A DNA stretch of 64,000 bases from positions 49,483,530 to 49,547,529 of the forward strand of contig NC_135721.1 in the NCBI RefSeq assembly GCF_964656455.1. The letters are read 5' to 3'. This stretch comes from Halichoerus grypus. Lineage: Eukaryota > Chordata > Mammalia > Carnivora > Phocidae. Shown here in pieces: positions 36,375-47,799 of this stretch. The position numbers and the translations under genes are program-made. Every line of letters starts with the position of its first letter. Positions within the stretch are counted from its first letter, which is position 1. The notes below the pieces were generated by a model that saw nothing but the letters and a program-made list of their open reading frames with translations, was not told the origin of the DNA and did not search any database.

Positions 36375-36722
36375 ATAGAGCAGCAGTTCTTAAACTTTCT
36401 GGTTTTGGGACTATTCATACTCCCCAAAATTACTGAGGACACCAAAGGACTTTTGTTTGTTTGTTTATATCTATCCATGTATGCCATATTAGGAATTGTC
36501 TTAGAAGTCTTTAAGTATTTATTATTTTATTTTAAAAGAGTAATATTAAACTCAATATAATAACATTTTAATGAATAATGACTATTTTCTAAACAAATGT
36601 ACTCTTCTGAGCAGCATTGTTATACATTTTTGCAAATCCTTTTACTGTCTAGCTTCATAGAAGACAGCTGATTTCTTACAGCTTCTGCATTCAGTCTGTT
36701 GTGATAAATTGTTTTAGTAGAT
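36375..36722. mobile_element. hAT-like DNA transposon, left part
   Basis: Begins agcagttcttaaactttctg and continues aattactgaggacaccaaag, ttgcaaatccttttactgtc, cagtctgttgtgataaattg. Homologous to the left ~500 bp of the element at 11621-13235, in the same orientation. Truncated on the right where LTR-like sequence begins. Confidence 0.65.
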
Positions 36723-36729
36723 TGTATCA

Positions 36730-37070
36730 TTCACAGATATTCAGTTCCTTTCCCTGTGTAGCCTTGGCCATATGACTTGCTCTGGTTAGTGAAAGGGAAG
36801 TGTTTCATACGTTACTTCTCAGAAGAAGCTGTAAGAGACATTCTGTGGTTCCTCCATCACTCTTTTCCCTCTGCCACGTGCATAGTATGTCCCAAAGCGT
36901 AGCTGCCCCATTTCCAACTTGGTTCTAGAATAAAAATGACATTAAGCAGAGCAGCTGATCCCTAGCTAACAATAATTTGGGTGAGGATTAAGCTTTGGTT
37001 GTAAAACACTGAGATTTAGGGGTTGTTTGTTGTTGTATCATAACCGAGTATAAGCCGACTGATAGAGAAG
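36730..37070 (+). mobile_element. MaLR-like LTR fragment
   Basis: ggccatatgacttgctctgg, ttgtaaaacactgagattta and gggttgtttgttgttgtatc, then cataaccgagtataagccga, give the 5' and 3' pattern of old MaLR/ERVL LTRs. Family not assignable by eye. Confidence 0.5.
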
Positions 37071-38084
37071 TTGATAACTAAATGGGATACTGCTGTAATA
37101 AACAGACATACAAAAATACCTAAAATATATGACACTGACCTCGGGGCTAGGCAGAAGGTGGTTCCCATGATAAAACTTTTGGTGAAATTTGTCACCTAAG
37201 GTAACTGGAAGTCAGATAATATACCAGATTGAGTATGTGGTATTAGGCAGTAGGAGAGTTTGGGAAACAAAATGTGACCAATGTTCTTTGGTTTCTATTG
37301 CCTTCATTTGTTTACACAATAGAGATAAACTCAGGAAAGACTTGGCCTGTTTATTAACAGGGTGTAAAGGGAAAAGGGAGAATCTAGAAATTCCAGCAAT
37401 TGAAGAGTCACCATATTTAACTATTTCTCATTTTCAACTGATTAAATATATAATTGAAAATTATTTGAATGGACAGAAACCCATTATATTTCAGCCACCT
37501 ATCAAAGACCACATCAGAGCTAAAGCCAGCACAGTTGTGTTAAAACCTCAGATTCAATTAAAGTTGAGTCCCCAGCAAGAATCAAGAAAAATGAATGTCT
37601 TCCCACAGGGCAGAGCCAGCAGCCTTAGAGAGCAGTGAACAAGGAAGTCACTGCAGGCCCCAATTAAGGCATGTTCGTTACTCCCAGGGCAAGTGGCTCT
37701 TACAACTTCTGTCCACCAAAGTTTCAGAATTCACATGGATAAGAGACTGCTGTGTGTTTCCTATCTTCCCCTTTCCAAATTGAAAATTATTCCAGTTGTG
37801 GTATTCCTGTTCTGCAATTACAGGTTGGATGTTTGAGGGGCAGGTAACTTGTCTTTTTAGTTTATTGGTCTTCAGAGTAAAAGGTGCCAGATCTGGACTT
37901 TAAAAAGAGTCTATTACAAGATTATGGACTTTTTTGTGACTCTGTTGGCATGACTGGATAGGAGTTTCTGGTTATCTCCTCTGGGGAGCAGGGTGTGTGT
38001 ATTTTGTATGCGGAAGGAAAAAGCAAATATTTGTGACTGGTTGGCAGATTGTGGTCTTATTATTTTTTCTAATTATTTACTGCC
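37071..38084 (+). other. Possible LTR-element internal region with 149-codon frame
   Basis: Between two LTR-like pieces in the same orientation. Early blocks (aaatgggatactgctgtaat, gggctaggcagaaggtggtt) resemble MaLR internal DNA. The forward frame 37189-37638 (149 codons) contains HNRDKLRKDLACLLTGC and SPYLTISHFQLIKYIIENYL. I do not recognise a known domain, and no gag or pol motif is visible. It could be a decayed internal frame or chance. Confidence 0.35.
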
Positions 38085-38373
38085 TCTCCTTGTGAGAGAA
38101 TTAAAATTCTCTACCCAGTGACCTCAAGCTTGGCCATGTAACTTCCTGTGTCCAATGAAATGTAAACAGAATGGATGGATGTCACCTTCCAGCAGAATCC
38201 TTGAGAATCATTACATCGTCTGCCATGGCTGTCTTCCCTCTGTGCCAGGAAGGGGCTGCTTCTGCAGCCTGGCCCCCAGCTGACAATGTAACATGAGTAA
38301 GAAATAAATCTTTGTTGTTGTAAACCACAAAATGTTTGGGAATTATTTGTTATTACAGCTTATATAACCTAGT
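38085..38373 (+). mobile_element. MaLR-like LTR fragment
   Basis: cttggccatgtaacttcctg, gtccaatgaaatgtaaacag, then taagaaataaatctttgttg, gtaaaccacaaaatgtttgg and tataacctagtgtaag. Same general architecture as 36730-37070, with an aataaa polyadenylation-type signal near 38301. Confidence 0.55.
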
Positions 38374-40382
38374 GTAAGTTGTCTGATAAATCAATATTGG
38401 TCAAAGTTTTTGTTTTCACCTCTAGAGTCCTGAAGATGCTAAGCCTCCAAAATCTCCTAGGAAAAAAATCACTCTTTCTCTGCACTTTGCTAATGAAAAT
38501 TAAAAAGTAAAAACTATTATTGCTGTTTGGCACCAGTCCATGTATGCCATATGTACTACTGTTATTTCCCACAGTTCCAAGATCCTGTTTTGTTGTAAGC
38601 TCAGTGCCAACAGTCAGAATTTCACTTTGTGCTACCTGTTCCTCCTCATTAGTGTAGTGAAGCAGTGTTCTGCAATAGTTTTGTTCAGCTGGCTTTTATA
38701 TTGGCATGGTTAGTTCTAGAAGCTGTGATCTAAATTTGTTGATCACACTTTGGACACTTAGAGACAGTGAATTGTAGCATCTGTCTGTGATTGAATGCAG
38801 TCAAAAAACACATGGAAAGTCTTCCATACATTTCAAACTACAGTGTCAGTACATTTTAAAGAGTTTTTGAGATGTTTCAGACAGTTTTTTGAGTTTTTTG
38901 TTTTAACTTGTGAAGACCTTGCTTCTTTCCCACAACCACAATGATTTGGCCTTTGATCACTGTATTCTTTGCAGGACCCCAGGCTCAGCATCTTTTCCTC
39001 TGTTTGTTCTTTGATTTGTAAATTTTCAGAACCCCATAGCTAAATTTAGGAGATTGGGGCAAAAACTGTAGTCAGAAGATCTGGCTTCTTTAATTTAGCT
39101 GCATGGAGAACCTTAAGGCTCATTATCTTTCCTGACTTGATAATGCAAATGAGTACCTGAATCTTAAGGATCCCTCAGGGTTGCTATAGCAATTGATTAT
39201 GTTTCATAAAAGCTAGATATATTAAAAACACAGCATGTTCATATTCCTTCCAAAAACATTTTCACCAATTCAGTGATAGGAGAGTACTTACTGTCAGGTT
39301 AATTCAGCTAAGGCAGTGGGCATAGAGTCTTACATCAGGTAGGAAAAAAAGAATTATAGAAGTTATAATGTAATCTAGTAATTGTCTGACTATTGATCGT
39401 CTACTAACCAAGGCATCTTGAATTGAGGTAAGTTGGAGCAGAGCTGGGCAATTTCGGTGAACTGGTAAATTTTTATAGACTTGGAGGTTGTATTCTGGGA
39501 TTTATCTTAGGGGTCTGTCTAACTGACTTGAATTGAACTTTGGTACCCAAGAAGTTGGCACAAAAAATAACTAAGCAAAGCTAGTGCAGGTCATTAATTT
39601 CTCAAGTGTAACCTATTGACACTGAGTACATCTGTTCCTGGATAGGATGTTCTCTCAGCATATTAATATATCCCTGCACAGAGAGCCTCTGTCCATGTGG
39701 TATGGAAATGGCAGTGTTCCTGTCTTCTTGTCTCATTAGCTAACTGGAGTCAAGCACTCAAACTTGAAAGTAATTTCTTTTCAGTTTTAGGTAAGTATTT
39801 ATAAAACTGGTTTTTTAGATAACTAGTAATAGGATAGTTAGATAAACTATTCATATATTTGAGGAGCCAATAGTTATTTTTCAAAGGTCCTTGGAAAGCA
39901 TTATGTAGTTGATTCATTGTTTTTTGACATCCTTAGCAATTCTGTTGTTATGGGATTAAAAAATAATTTGAAGACTACTCAGTGCAGAGCCTTTGAGTTC
40001 CGTTGATGTCAGGGAAAGGACACCAAGAGAACTAAAAAAAAAAAAACAACCAAAAAAACCTGACTCATAAATTAGAGATGACAGAGGTCTGGAACTCTTT
40101 TTAGCTTGATGAACTAAAGCTAAAATATAAAGAATAATATACTGTCTTTCATAGATGAATATGTCATTAATGATCTACCATCTATAATATGCTTTTTGTT
40201 GATTTTCTCAATAGAGTTAGAAAACAAGGAATGGGAATGTTTAGTAGGTTATTCAAATCAATAGTGCCTGTAATAACTTGAGACTTTGAGTGGGTTGCAA
40301 GTTCAGGTTGAATAAGCAAGACTATATAGGTCTATGAAAAAGCTAAATTGATCTAAGATTGTGTTACAGAATAGTATTTAAC
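38374..40382. other. Unique-looking sequence, no gene
   Basis: 2 kb without an assignable repeat. 38.4-39.1 kb is less AT-rich and lacks long frames. No exon with clear splice sites is evident. Confidence 0.4.
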
Positions 40383-40570
40383 AGTTTTCAGAGTGTGGTT
40401 CCTGGAACAGCAGTGTCAGCTTCACCAAATAACTTGTTAAAAAGATGCAAAATCTTGGGCCCCATCCCAGACATGCTGAATCAGAAGCTCAAGCTTTTGT
40501 CCTAGGAATCTGTTTCAATAAGTCCTCCAGGGAATTCTGATGTATGCTAAAGTTTAATAACTACTGATCT
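40383..40570 (-). mobile_element. MER5A (hAT-Charlie nonautonomous DNA transposon)
   Basis: Reverse MER5A pattern: ttttcagagtgtggttcctg, gaacagcagtgtcagcttca, gggccccatcccagacatgc, tgaatcagaagctcaagctt, aagtcctccagggaattctg. Nearly full length. Confidence 0.88.
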
Positions 40571-40710
40571 AGAACAATATCCTCTTCTGATGTGGTCAGA
40601 GCATTCCTGGATCAAATATTCTGCTTTTATTTTATATTCTATAAAAGATGCTGACAACTTGGAGTGCTTCTAAAAGAAAATGCTATTGTATAGGAAGGAC
40701 TAGGAACTTG

Positions 40711-41123
40711 GGGCGCCTGTATGGCTGTCGGTTAAGAGTCTGACTCTTTTTTTTTTTTTTTATAAAGATTTTATTTATTTATTTGACAGAGAGAGACACA
40801 GTGAGAGAGGGAACACAAGCAGGGGGAGTGGGAGAGGGAGAAGCAGGCTTCCTGCCGAGCAGGGAGCCCGATGTGGGGCTCGATCCCAGGACCCTGGGAT
40901 CATGACCTGAGCCGAAGGCAGACGCTTAACGACTGAGCCACCCAGGCGCCCCAAGAGTCTGACTCTTGATTTCAGCTCAGGTCGTGATCTCAGGATGGTG
41001 AGATCAAGCCCTCTGTTGGGCTCCATGCTGGGTGTGGAGCCTGCTTAAGATTCTTTCTCTCCCTCACCCTCTACCCCCTCCCCCCGAGTGCGCACTCTCT
41101 CTCTCTCAAAAGAAAAAAAGAAA
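40711..41123 (+). mobile_element. CanSINE (host copy), split by a second SINE
   Basis: Forward, older copy. Head ggggcgcctgtatggctgtc at 40711, resuming at 40968 with gatttcagctcaggtcgtga, body gatcaagccctctgttgggc, tail near 41110. Loose TSD ggaaggactaggaacttg (40693-40710) and gaaaggactagaagttg (41124-41140). Confidence 0.93.
40749..40952 (-). mobile_element. CanSINE, young, nested in another CanSINE
   Basis: Complete reverse copy of the gagagagggaacacaagcag type. The TSD aagagtctgactctt is identical at 40734-40748 and 40953-40967, and lies within the tRNA-derived head of the host SINE. The TSD contains a near-palindrome. Confidence 0.97.
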
Positions 41124-41140
41124 GAAAGGACTAGAAGTTG

Positions 41141-41730
41141 AATCTTATGGAGATATTTAAAAAAAAATTTGGTCTGTCTAGCCTAAAGAAAAGATAACTT
41201 AGAGGCTTAAGACATATAATTGTTTCCTTCAGTTAGCCAAAGGGCTATCTTAGCTCTTGAAGGTAGAGCAAAACACAGAAAAACCTGGCAAAAGTGTTAC
41301 ATGTTGTCTCTCATTTAGTGAGCTTCGCTTCTTTGGAGGTATTTGTGTTAAGTTCTAGACACCCTCAGTGGTAATGCTGTAGTAGTCATTCTTGTTGTGG
41401 GTCTAGTCAGATGGCCACTGAGGTCTTCTCTAGACTAAGGGAGTATGTATATCCATGACTTGCACTAAATCACCTTACTCTCAGTCGGCTTCTGGTCCTT
41501 ACCTAAGCAGTCTTCTCATATTTAAGTGATGGATGAAACCCTTTTATCTGAAAATGTTCTTATTTTACCTCAGTTCATCTCTAACTAGTGTTAGAATTCT
41601 AAATTAAGCCTTATTTTCCTTCTGCCTTGTGAAGGTACTATTTCCTTATCCTCTAGCCTCTTCTTGTTGCTGTCAGCTGGATTTCATTGTTCCTTTGTAG
41701 GAAACTTTCTTTTCTTTCTTATCGCTTTTT
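41141..41730. other. No gene or clear repeat
   Basis: Unassigned sequence. Possibly contains eroded reverse L1 towards its right end. Confidence 0.35.
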
Positions 41731-41934
41731 TAAAAAGATCTTATTAATTAATTAATTAATTAATTTAGAGCATGAGTGGGAGGAGGGGCAGATGGAGAGG
41801 GAAAGAGAGACTCCTAAGCAGGCTCCACCCTCAGCGCGTAGCCCCAGGTGGGGCTTGATCCCAGGACCCTGAGATCATGACTGAGCCAAAATCAAAAGTC
41901 AGACACTCAACCGACTCTGCCATACAGGTGCCCC
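41731..41934 (-). mobile_element. CanSINE with expanded (TTAA) tail
   Basis: Reverse copy whose tail has become a ttaattaattaattaattaa microsatellite. Older body (ctcctaagcaggctccaccc, aaaatcaaaagtcagacact). Confidence 0.93.
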
Positions 41935-42264
41935 AAGATTTTTATCTTTTTATGTCTCTGTCTCATATTCTATGTAATTCATCATATTTGTCTTGTAGTC
42001 CAATCTATTGTTTAGATAATATATTGAATTTTACGTTTTAGTGTGTATTTTTCTAGAAGTCCTATTTGGTTCTTTTTCGTATCTCTCTGTTCATAATGTT
42101 CTGTTATTCTGTAATTATTTGAATTCCTTTTATCTTGTTTGTCATCTTAAATATCTTAAATATATTTTTATTTTAACTTTCAAAAGTTCTTTTATCTCAA
42201 GTCTCTATGCTTTTTATTCTTTTTGTTGATCTTTAGACTCTACCTCATGAAAAGTCAGTTTTTT

Positions 42265-42473
42265 TTTTCAGTTCTTTTTTTTAAGGATTTTATCTATTTA
42301 TTTGAGAGAGAGAACAAGAGAGTGAGAGAGAGAGTATGAGCAGGGTGAGGGACAGAGGGAGAAGCAGATTTCCCAATGAGCAGGGAGCCCGATGCGGGGC
42401 TCAATCCTGGGACTCCAGGATCATGACCTGAGCTGAAAGCAGATGCTTAACCGACTGAACCACCCAAGTGCCC
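42265..42473 (-). mobile_element. CanSINE
   Basis: Reverse copy. TSD tgaaaagtcagtttttt (42248-42264) and tgaaaaatcagttcttt (42474-42490). Flanking 41.94-42.26 and 42.49-42.76 kb are T-rich and L1-like in reverse orientation (ctgttattctgtaattattt). Confidence 0.93.
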
Positions 42474-42769
42474 TGAAAAATCAGTTCTTTGTGAGGTGTT
42501 AAATTTTTGATTGTGAGCTTATCTTGGCAAGAATTGTTTTTCTGTGGGAATGTATATTTCCTAGATTAATGAAAGTGTCCCTATTGAGCTCTTTTACATT
42601 TGTTTTTCCTGGTTGTCTCAGGAGTTTCAGTGATCCAGGACTGTTTTTTTTGTTCATATTTCAGCTTAGAGATTCCTGTACTACATGAGTATTGTATATT
42701 CTGACAGCACACCAACCTTTGGATTTTAATTTCTCATGGGAGACTATTTTTTTTCCCAACAGCAAGTGC

Positions 42770-42810
42770 TTATTTATCTATCTATCTATCTATTTATTTA
42801 TTTATTTATA
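42770..42810. repeat. (TATC/TTTA)n microsatellite
   Basis: tatctatctatctatctatt then tttatttatttatttata: a compound tetranucleotide repeat, likely polymorphic. Confidence 0.92.
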
Positions 42811-42879
42811 GCTTCCACGTCACTTTAATCTGGTCTCTTCTCACTGAAAGTATAGCCTTTCAAGGTCTCAGAAGTATGC

Positions 42880-43390
42880 AGTGTCATGGACTTAATGTTT
42901 GTATCCCCCTAAAATTCATATATTGAAATCTAAATCTTAGCACTCTTTTTTCTTTAAGATTTTACTTGAGAGACAGAGTGAGAGAGAGCGAGAGTGGGGA
43001 GGAGGGGCAGAGGGAAAGGGAAAAGCAGGCTCCCCGTTCAGCAGGGAGCCTGACGCGGGGCTCGATCCCAGGACCCTGGGACCATGACTGGAGCCGAAGG
43101 CAGATGCTCAACCGACTGAGCCACCCAGGTGCCCTATAAATCTTAGTGCTCTTATAAGAAGAGGCCAGAAAGCTAGCTTGTTTTCTTCTCACCATGTGAG
43201 GATACAGTAAGAGGTTGGCAGTCTGCAACTCAAACGAAGGCTTTCAGCAGAACCCAGTCATGTTTGCATCCTGATCTTGGACTTCTAGTCTCCAGAACTA
43301 TGAGAAGTAAGTTTCTGATGTTTATAAGCCACCCAGTCTATGGTACTTTATTGTAGCAGCAGGTACTTTGTTGTCTTAGCAGCTAAGATG
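42880..43390 (+). mobile_element. MaLR-like LTR, split by a SINE
   Basis: cttaatgtttgtatccccct, aaattcatatattgaaatct, then after the SINE ctcaccatgtgaggatacag, gatcttggacttctagtctc, cagaactatgagaagtaagt and taagccacccagtctatggt. This is the MLT1/MST-like LTR order. No internal coding part. Confidence 0.75.
42948..43136 (-). mobile_element. CanSINE inside the LTR
   Basis: Reverse copy. TSD taaatcttagcactctt (42931-42947) and taaatcttagtgctctt (43137-43153), two mismatches. Confidence 0.95.
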
Positions 43391-43734
43391 GCAGGAGTCT
43401 AGTTTATATCTCCATTCTTCTGTGGAACCTGAGGTCTATCCCTGTATTGATATTAAAATCCAGTATGTAGCTGTTAGGTAATTCTAGCCTCATGTCCTTC
43501 TGAGATCTGAGCAGGATCAGCTCCAGAGCACATTCCTCTGGTTTTTAGTTAGTTAGTTTTTGTTTTGTTTTCTTTTTGCCCTAGTATCTAGATATTTCCT
43601 ATTCTTTCAAACTCAATTCTTTAACTAAAAAATAGTATGATATTGAATTCATAATTTCTATGTTTTGTGTCAGCTCAGTCTGCCATGTTGTCAGTGTAAA
43701 AATTTCTTGATCTCAAATTCTCCCAATTTTTTTT

Positions 43735-43923
43735 TTTAAAGATTTTATTTATTTATTTGACAGAGAGAGAGAGCACAAGTAGGCAGAGAGGCAGGCAGAG
43801 GGAGAGGGAGAAGCAGGCTCTCCGCTGAGCAGGGAGCCCGACGTGGGGCTTGATCCCAGGACTCCAGGATCACGACCTGAGCCGAAGGCAGCTGCTCAAC
43901 CGACTGAGCCACCCAGGCGCCCC
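43735..43923 (-). mobile_element. CanSINE with perfect 16-bp TSD
   Basis: Reverse copy with the gcacaagtaggcagagaggc variant. TSD tctcccaatttttttt at 43719-43734 and 43924-43939, both extending into T-runs. Confidence 0.94.
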
Positions 43924-43939
43924 TCTCCCAATTTTTTTT

Positions 43940-44564
43940 GATAGTGTTACTTATATGTGTGTAAACAGGAAGTAGATATGAATACCTTATCCATACAATT
44001 CTCATACAACTATAAACCTAAAACAAATTCATAACTTAAATCTAAAAATTTACAATGAATAAACATTAACTTAATAAGATCAATTTTGTGGTTTTGCTAA
44101 AGCTAACTTGCTATATCCAACATGAATAGTACCTAGTATCAATGCAGGATTTTCAAAGTCACATGTAATGTATGATTTTTCAATTTTCTACCAATTTTGT
44201 CTAGTTAACTTATCATGAAACTTTTTCGTACTGTGTGGTAAACTGTTTTGACTTTCACTGGATACAATTGCATAAAGGTCCATGTCTGCCCTTTTGCTCA
44301 TGACAAAAATATCCCATTACTTAATACCGTTCTAATTGTAAACACAAATGCAAGGGCAAACACTAAAATCACATAATGGTTTTCAGCTATAAAAACAAGC
44401 ATTCAGATAAAACAAACCACAATTAATTTATGTTTTTAGACAATCACAAAAATGTGGAAAATGACCCATCAAGAACCATAGAACCTGTCTCTGTAAACCA
44501 GTTTGGGGAACTCTGATCTGTGACATACACTTGTGACCCACCTGCTTGAATTAAGAAGAGTTGT
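43940..44564. other. No gene or repeat recognised
   Basis: AT-rich unassigned sequence. Confidence 0.4.
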
Positions 44565-45905
44565 CTCTGGGAATGATATCAAGAAAATGGTGGAGTAGGC
44601 AGCTCCAAACTCTCATCCTCCACAAAAACATTGACCAAATGAATGCTGAGTCAAGAAAAAGGCAGTCTGATAACAGTAGGAAATCTGTGTGGTGTTTTTA
44701 CTTGCCTTTTACCCACTTTCCCACCAGCATGTTGGTAGTTTTGAAGCAGTAACAGCCCATGTTCGTGAATGTGGCTCCCTGTTTACTGACTGCAAAAGGA
44801 TCAGAGCATATCTTTTATGCAAATTATTATGTATATTTCTTCTAACCTGTCTAAGCGCTACCTCATGCTCAAATTATCCCACTTTTCTCAGCAGAAACTT
44901 TGGAGAACAGAAGGCAGTAGGTTTGTATGTTCAAAGTGCTGAAAGAAAAAAAAAAGCCTGTCAACCCCAAATTCCATATTTGACAAAACTGTCCTTCAAA
45001 AATGAAGTAGAAATTAAAACGTGTCTAGATAAACAAAAGCTGAAGTAGTTCATTCCTACAAGAAATGCTGAAGGGATTCCTTTAGGTTTAAATGAAAGGG
45101 CACTAGACAGTAACTTGAAGCTGTATGAAGAAATAAAGATTTCCAGTAAAGGTAAATACATATAAGAATCAGTATTTGGGGGGAGGGGGCTTTTTATCTC
45201 TACTTTGCATTCCTACTTGATTTAAAAGACAAATGCATAAAAAGAATTACAAATGTATCTTATTGGGTACACAATATGTATTAAGTGTATAGAAATGTTA
45301 TAATTTATGGCAACTACAGATAACCTAGATGAAAAGGACAAAATTCTAGAAACACACTTTATCTAAACTGGCTCCAGAAGAAAGAGAAAATTGTAATAGA
45401 ATATATAATAAGTAAAGAGATTGAATCCGTAATCAAAAACCTCCTAACGAAGTCTAGGACCAGATGGCTTCACTAGAGAATTCTACCAAACATTTAAAAG
45501 GAATTAATACTAATCCTCCATAAACTCTGCCAAAAAATAGAAGAGCAGGGAACACTTCCTAACTCATTCCATGAGACCAATATTAACCCTGATACCAAAG
45601 CCAAATAAAGACATCACAAGAAGAGAAAAGTTACAGACCAATATTCTGCATAAATATATAAGGACAAATCCTCAATAAAATACTAGCAAAGTGATTCCAG
45701 TAATACTGAAAGTATTGTACACCCTGGGATCTTACCTGGGAATGCAATACTGGTCCATAAGGGAAGCAGTCAGGTAATACACTACATTAATGAGTGAAGG
45801 AAGAACACTACATTATCATTTCAACTCTTACAGAATAGTGATCTTAAAAAAATCCAACACCCTTTTGTGGTAAAAACACTCAGACAACTAGGAATAGAAA
45901 GGAAT
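44565..45905 (+). mobile_element. Old L1 remnant, 5' region then ORF2 part
   Basis: The start tatcaagaaaatggtggagt, then aggcagctccaaactctcat, looks like an L1M 5' end. 44.94-45.2 kb (caaaactgtccttcaaaaat, caagaaatgctgaagggatt) is a known L1M 5'-half block. 45.41-45.9 kb is ORF2 RT (accagatggcttcactagag, aactcattccatgagaccaa, accaatattctgcataaata). Frames at 44561-45048 are by-products of this. Confidence 0.65.
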
Positions 45906-47799
45906 ATTTTCTTTTTTCCTTTAATTATCTGTATTTGCACTATAATGTTTCTAGATGTGGGACTCTTCTTATTTATTTTATTTGACATTCATAGAGCTTC
46001 TTGGATTTGGGGCTTAATGTCCTTCATTAGTTTTGAAAAATTTCCAGCCAGGTTCTCATCAACTATTTTTTTCTGTCCAATTCTTTCTTTTTTCACTTTC
46101 TTCCTAGGACTTTAGTTATATTAGCTCTATTAAAAATATATTAGATTTTTTTACCATGTTTCATACGTTTCTTATAACATTTTCTGTTTTATACATCTGA
46201 TTTTCTTTCTTGGAGTCTGAAAATTTGGTTGAACCTATCTTCTAGTAAATTAATCCTTCTGCTGTATCTAATATGTCATTAAAAACATCTTTTGAGTTCT
46301 CAGTTTCAGGAATTGTGTTTCTCAGTTTGGAATTTTTATCAGTTTTTTTTTCTTTTTTTAAAGATTTTATTTATTTATTTGACAGAGACACAGTGAGAGA
46401 GGGAACACAAGCAGGGAGTGGGAGAGGGAGAAGCAGGCTTCCCGCCAAGCAGGGAGCCCGATGCGGGGCTCTATCCCAGGACCCTGGGATCATGACCTGA
46501 GCCAAAGGCAGATGCTTAACGACTGAGCCACCCAGGTGCCCCTTTTATCAGTTTTCTATTGATAGATCTCTGGTCTAAAATTATCTGTCCCGTTACCAGT
46601 TTTGTAAACATTATTTCATGTTGATAATTATAATATCTGAATTACCCAAGGGTTTTTGTTTTCTGTTTTTTATCTTGTTTTGCCCCACCCCCTCTCATGA
46701 TATATTTCTGTCATTTGATACTTCTGATAATTTTTTAAAGTTCTGGACCATGTATTCTTGCTGCAAAGTAGGCTATCCTTAAGGCTTTATAAACTTTAGT
46801 CTGTTTCTTGTTTACACGTAATCATAAGATATAGTCCTTCTGGAACCTCAGCTTGAATCTTGGGCTGTTTGCCAGGACCCTTCCTCCTTGGTGGACCTTG
46901 ATCTCCAAACTTCTGCCTAGCCCCGTGAGACTGCTTAAATTCTGCTTGGCTTTCTCACCTCTTGGCAGGTCTTCCTGATTGTTGTTTCTGTTTCATGCCC
47001 CCCTTACAGTTTAGGATTAAGTAAAAGCAAACAATATAAAGAATGTCAGTCTCATTTCTCTGCCCTACACTTTCCTCCAACATCATCTTATTCCCTAATT
47101 TTGACTGTCTTTGTTTGAGGGGAGCCGGGCGTAAGAGTGCTGAATCCATTATTATTTGACTGCACATTATTGAGCAGCTCCAGTTTTCTTCTCAGCCTCC
47201 ATGCCCCCGTGTTGGGAATAAGCAAATTCCCCAAGGGGAAGAAACACTGGAAAAATTCCAGGTCACCTCAGTGTTTAACTTTTCTCTTTTGTTTCCGTAA
47301 ATCTTTGTGTCTTCCATTGCTCTCTGGTGCCTTCAAACAGCTGTTTTTATTTTGTTTTGTTTGTGTTATTTCATCAAGTTTTACAGTGGGTCTTGGTGGG
47401 AAGATTTGTTTTGTATCGCTCTATTGTCATTGGAAGACTCCTAAGTCTCTTTTTATTTGTAGATACTCTTCATTTTTTTTAATGCTTTGTTAGTTATTTG
47501 TTAAGGAAAATTAGCTACTTATTTTATAAGATTTCCCGTGGTACATCCCTGTGATATCACTAAACATGTTCTTCTGTGCTATTTTCATTAAGTTGGTGGT
47601 TAAATATAGATGTAATTTTGACAAAAATATTTTATAAATACTTATGTATATTTCTAATTGCGTTGAGTTGGGAGGCTCATCATGTCTAGTTTTCTCTATT
47701 TTTGTGATGTTAAGAATTAATCCATGTGTTCATTTTAATTTTAATTTGCATTTGTGTCAAACGGTAAATAAATGTATGTTTTTAACTTTGTAAGAAAGT
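45906..47799 (-). other. T-rich, probably reverse-strand old LINE; no gene
   Basis: 45.95-46.33 kb (agagcttcttggatttgggg, tttgaaaaatttccagccag) and 46.56-46.8 kb resemble antisense L1M DNA. 46.85-47.5 kb is unassigned. The 118-codon forward frame at 47137-47493 shows no domain. A CanSINE lies at 46347-46542. Confidence 0.4.
46347..46542 (-). mobile_element. CanSINE, young type
   Basis: Reverse copy, acacagtgagagagggaaca type. TSD ttttatcagtttt at 46334-46346 and 46543-46555, perfect. Confidence 0.96.

Noticed and set aside
40775..41026. 83-codon reverse frame as a small protein
   Set aside because: Entirely antisense CanSINE; near-identical frames occur at other copies.
43745..44005. 86-codon reverse frame as a gene
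   Set aside because: Antisense CanSINE frame extended into flanking DNA.
47137..47493. 118-codon forward frame with hydrophobic segments
   Set aside because: T-rich DNA, probably antisense to LINE-like sequence; no signal peptide-like start or conserved motif that I can defend.
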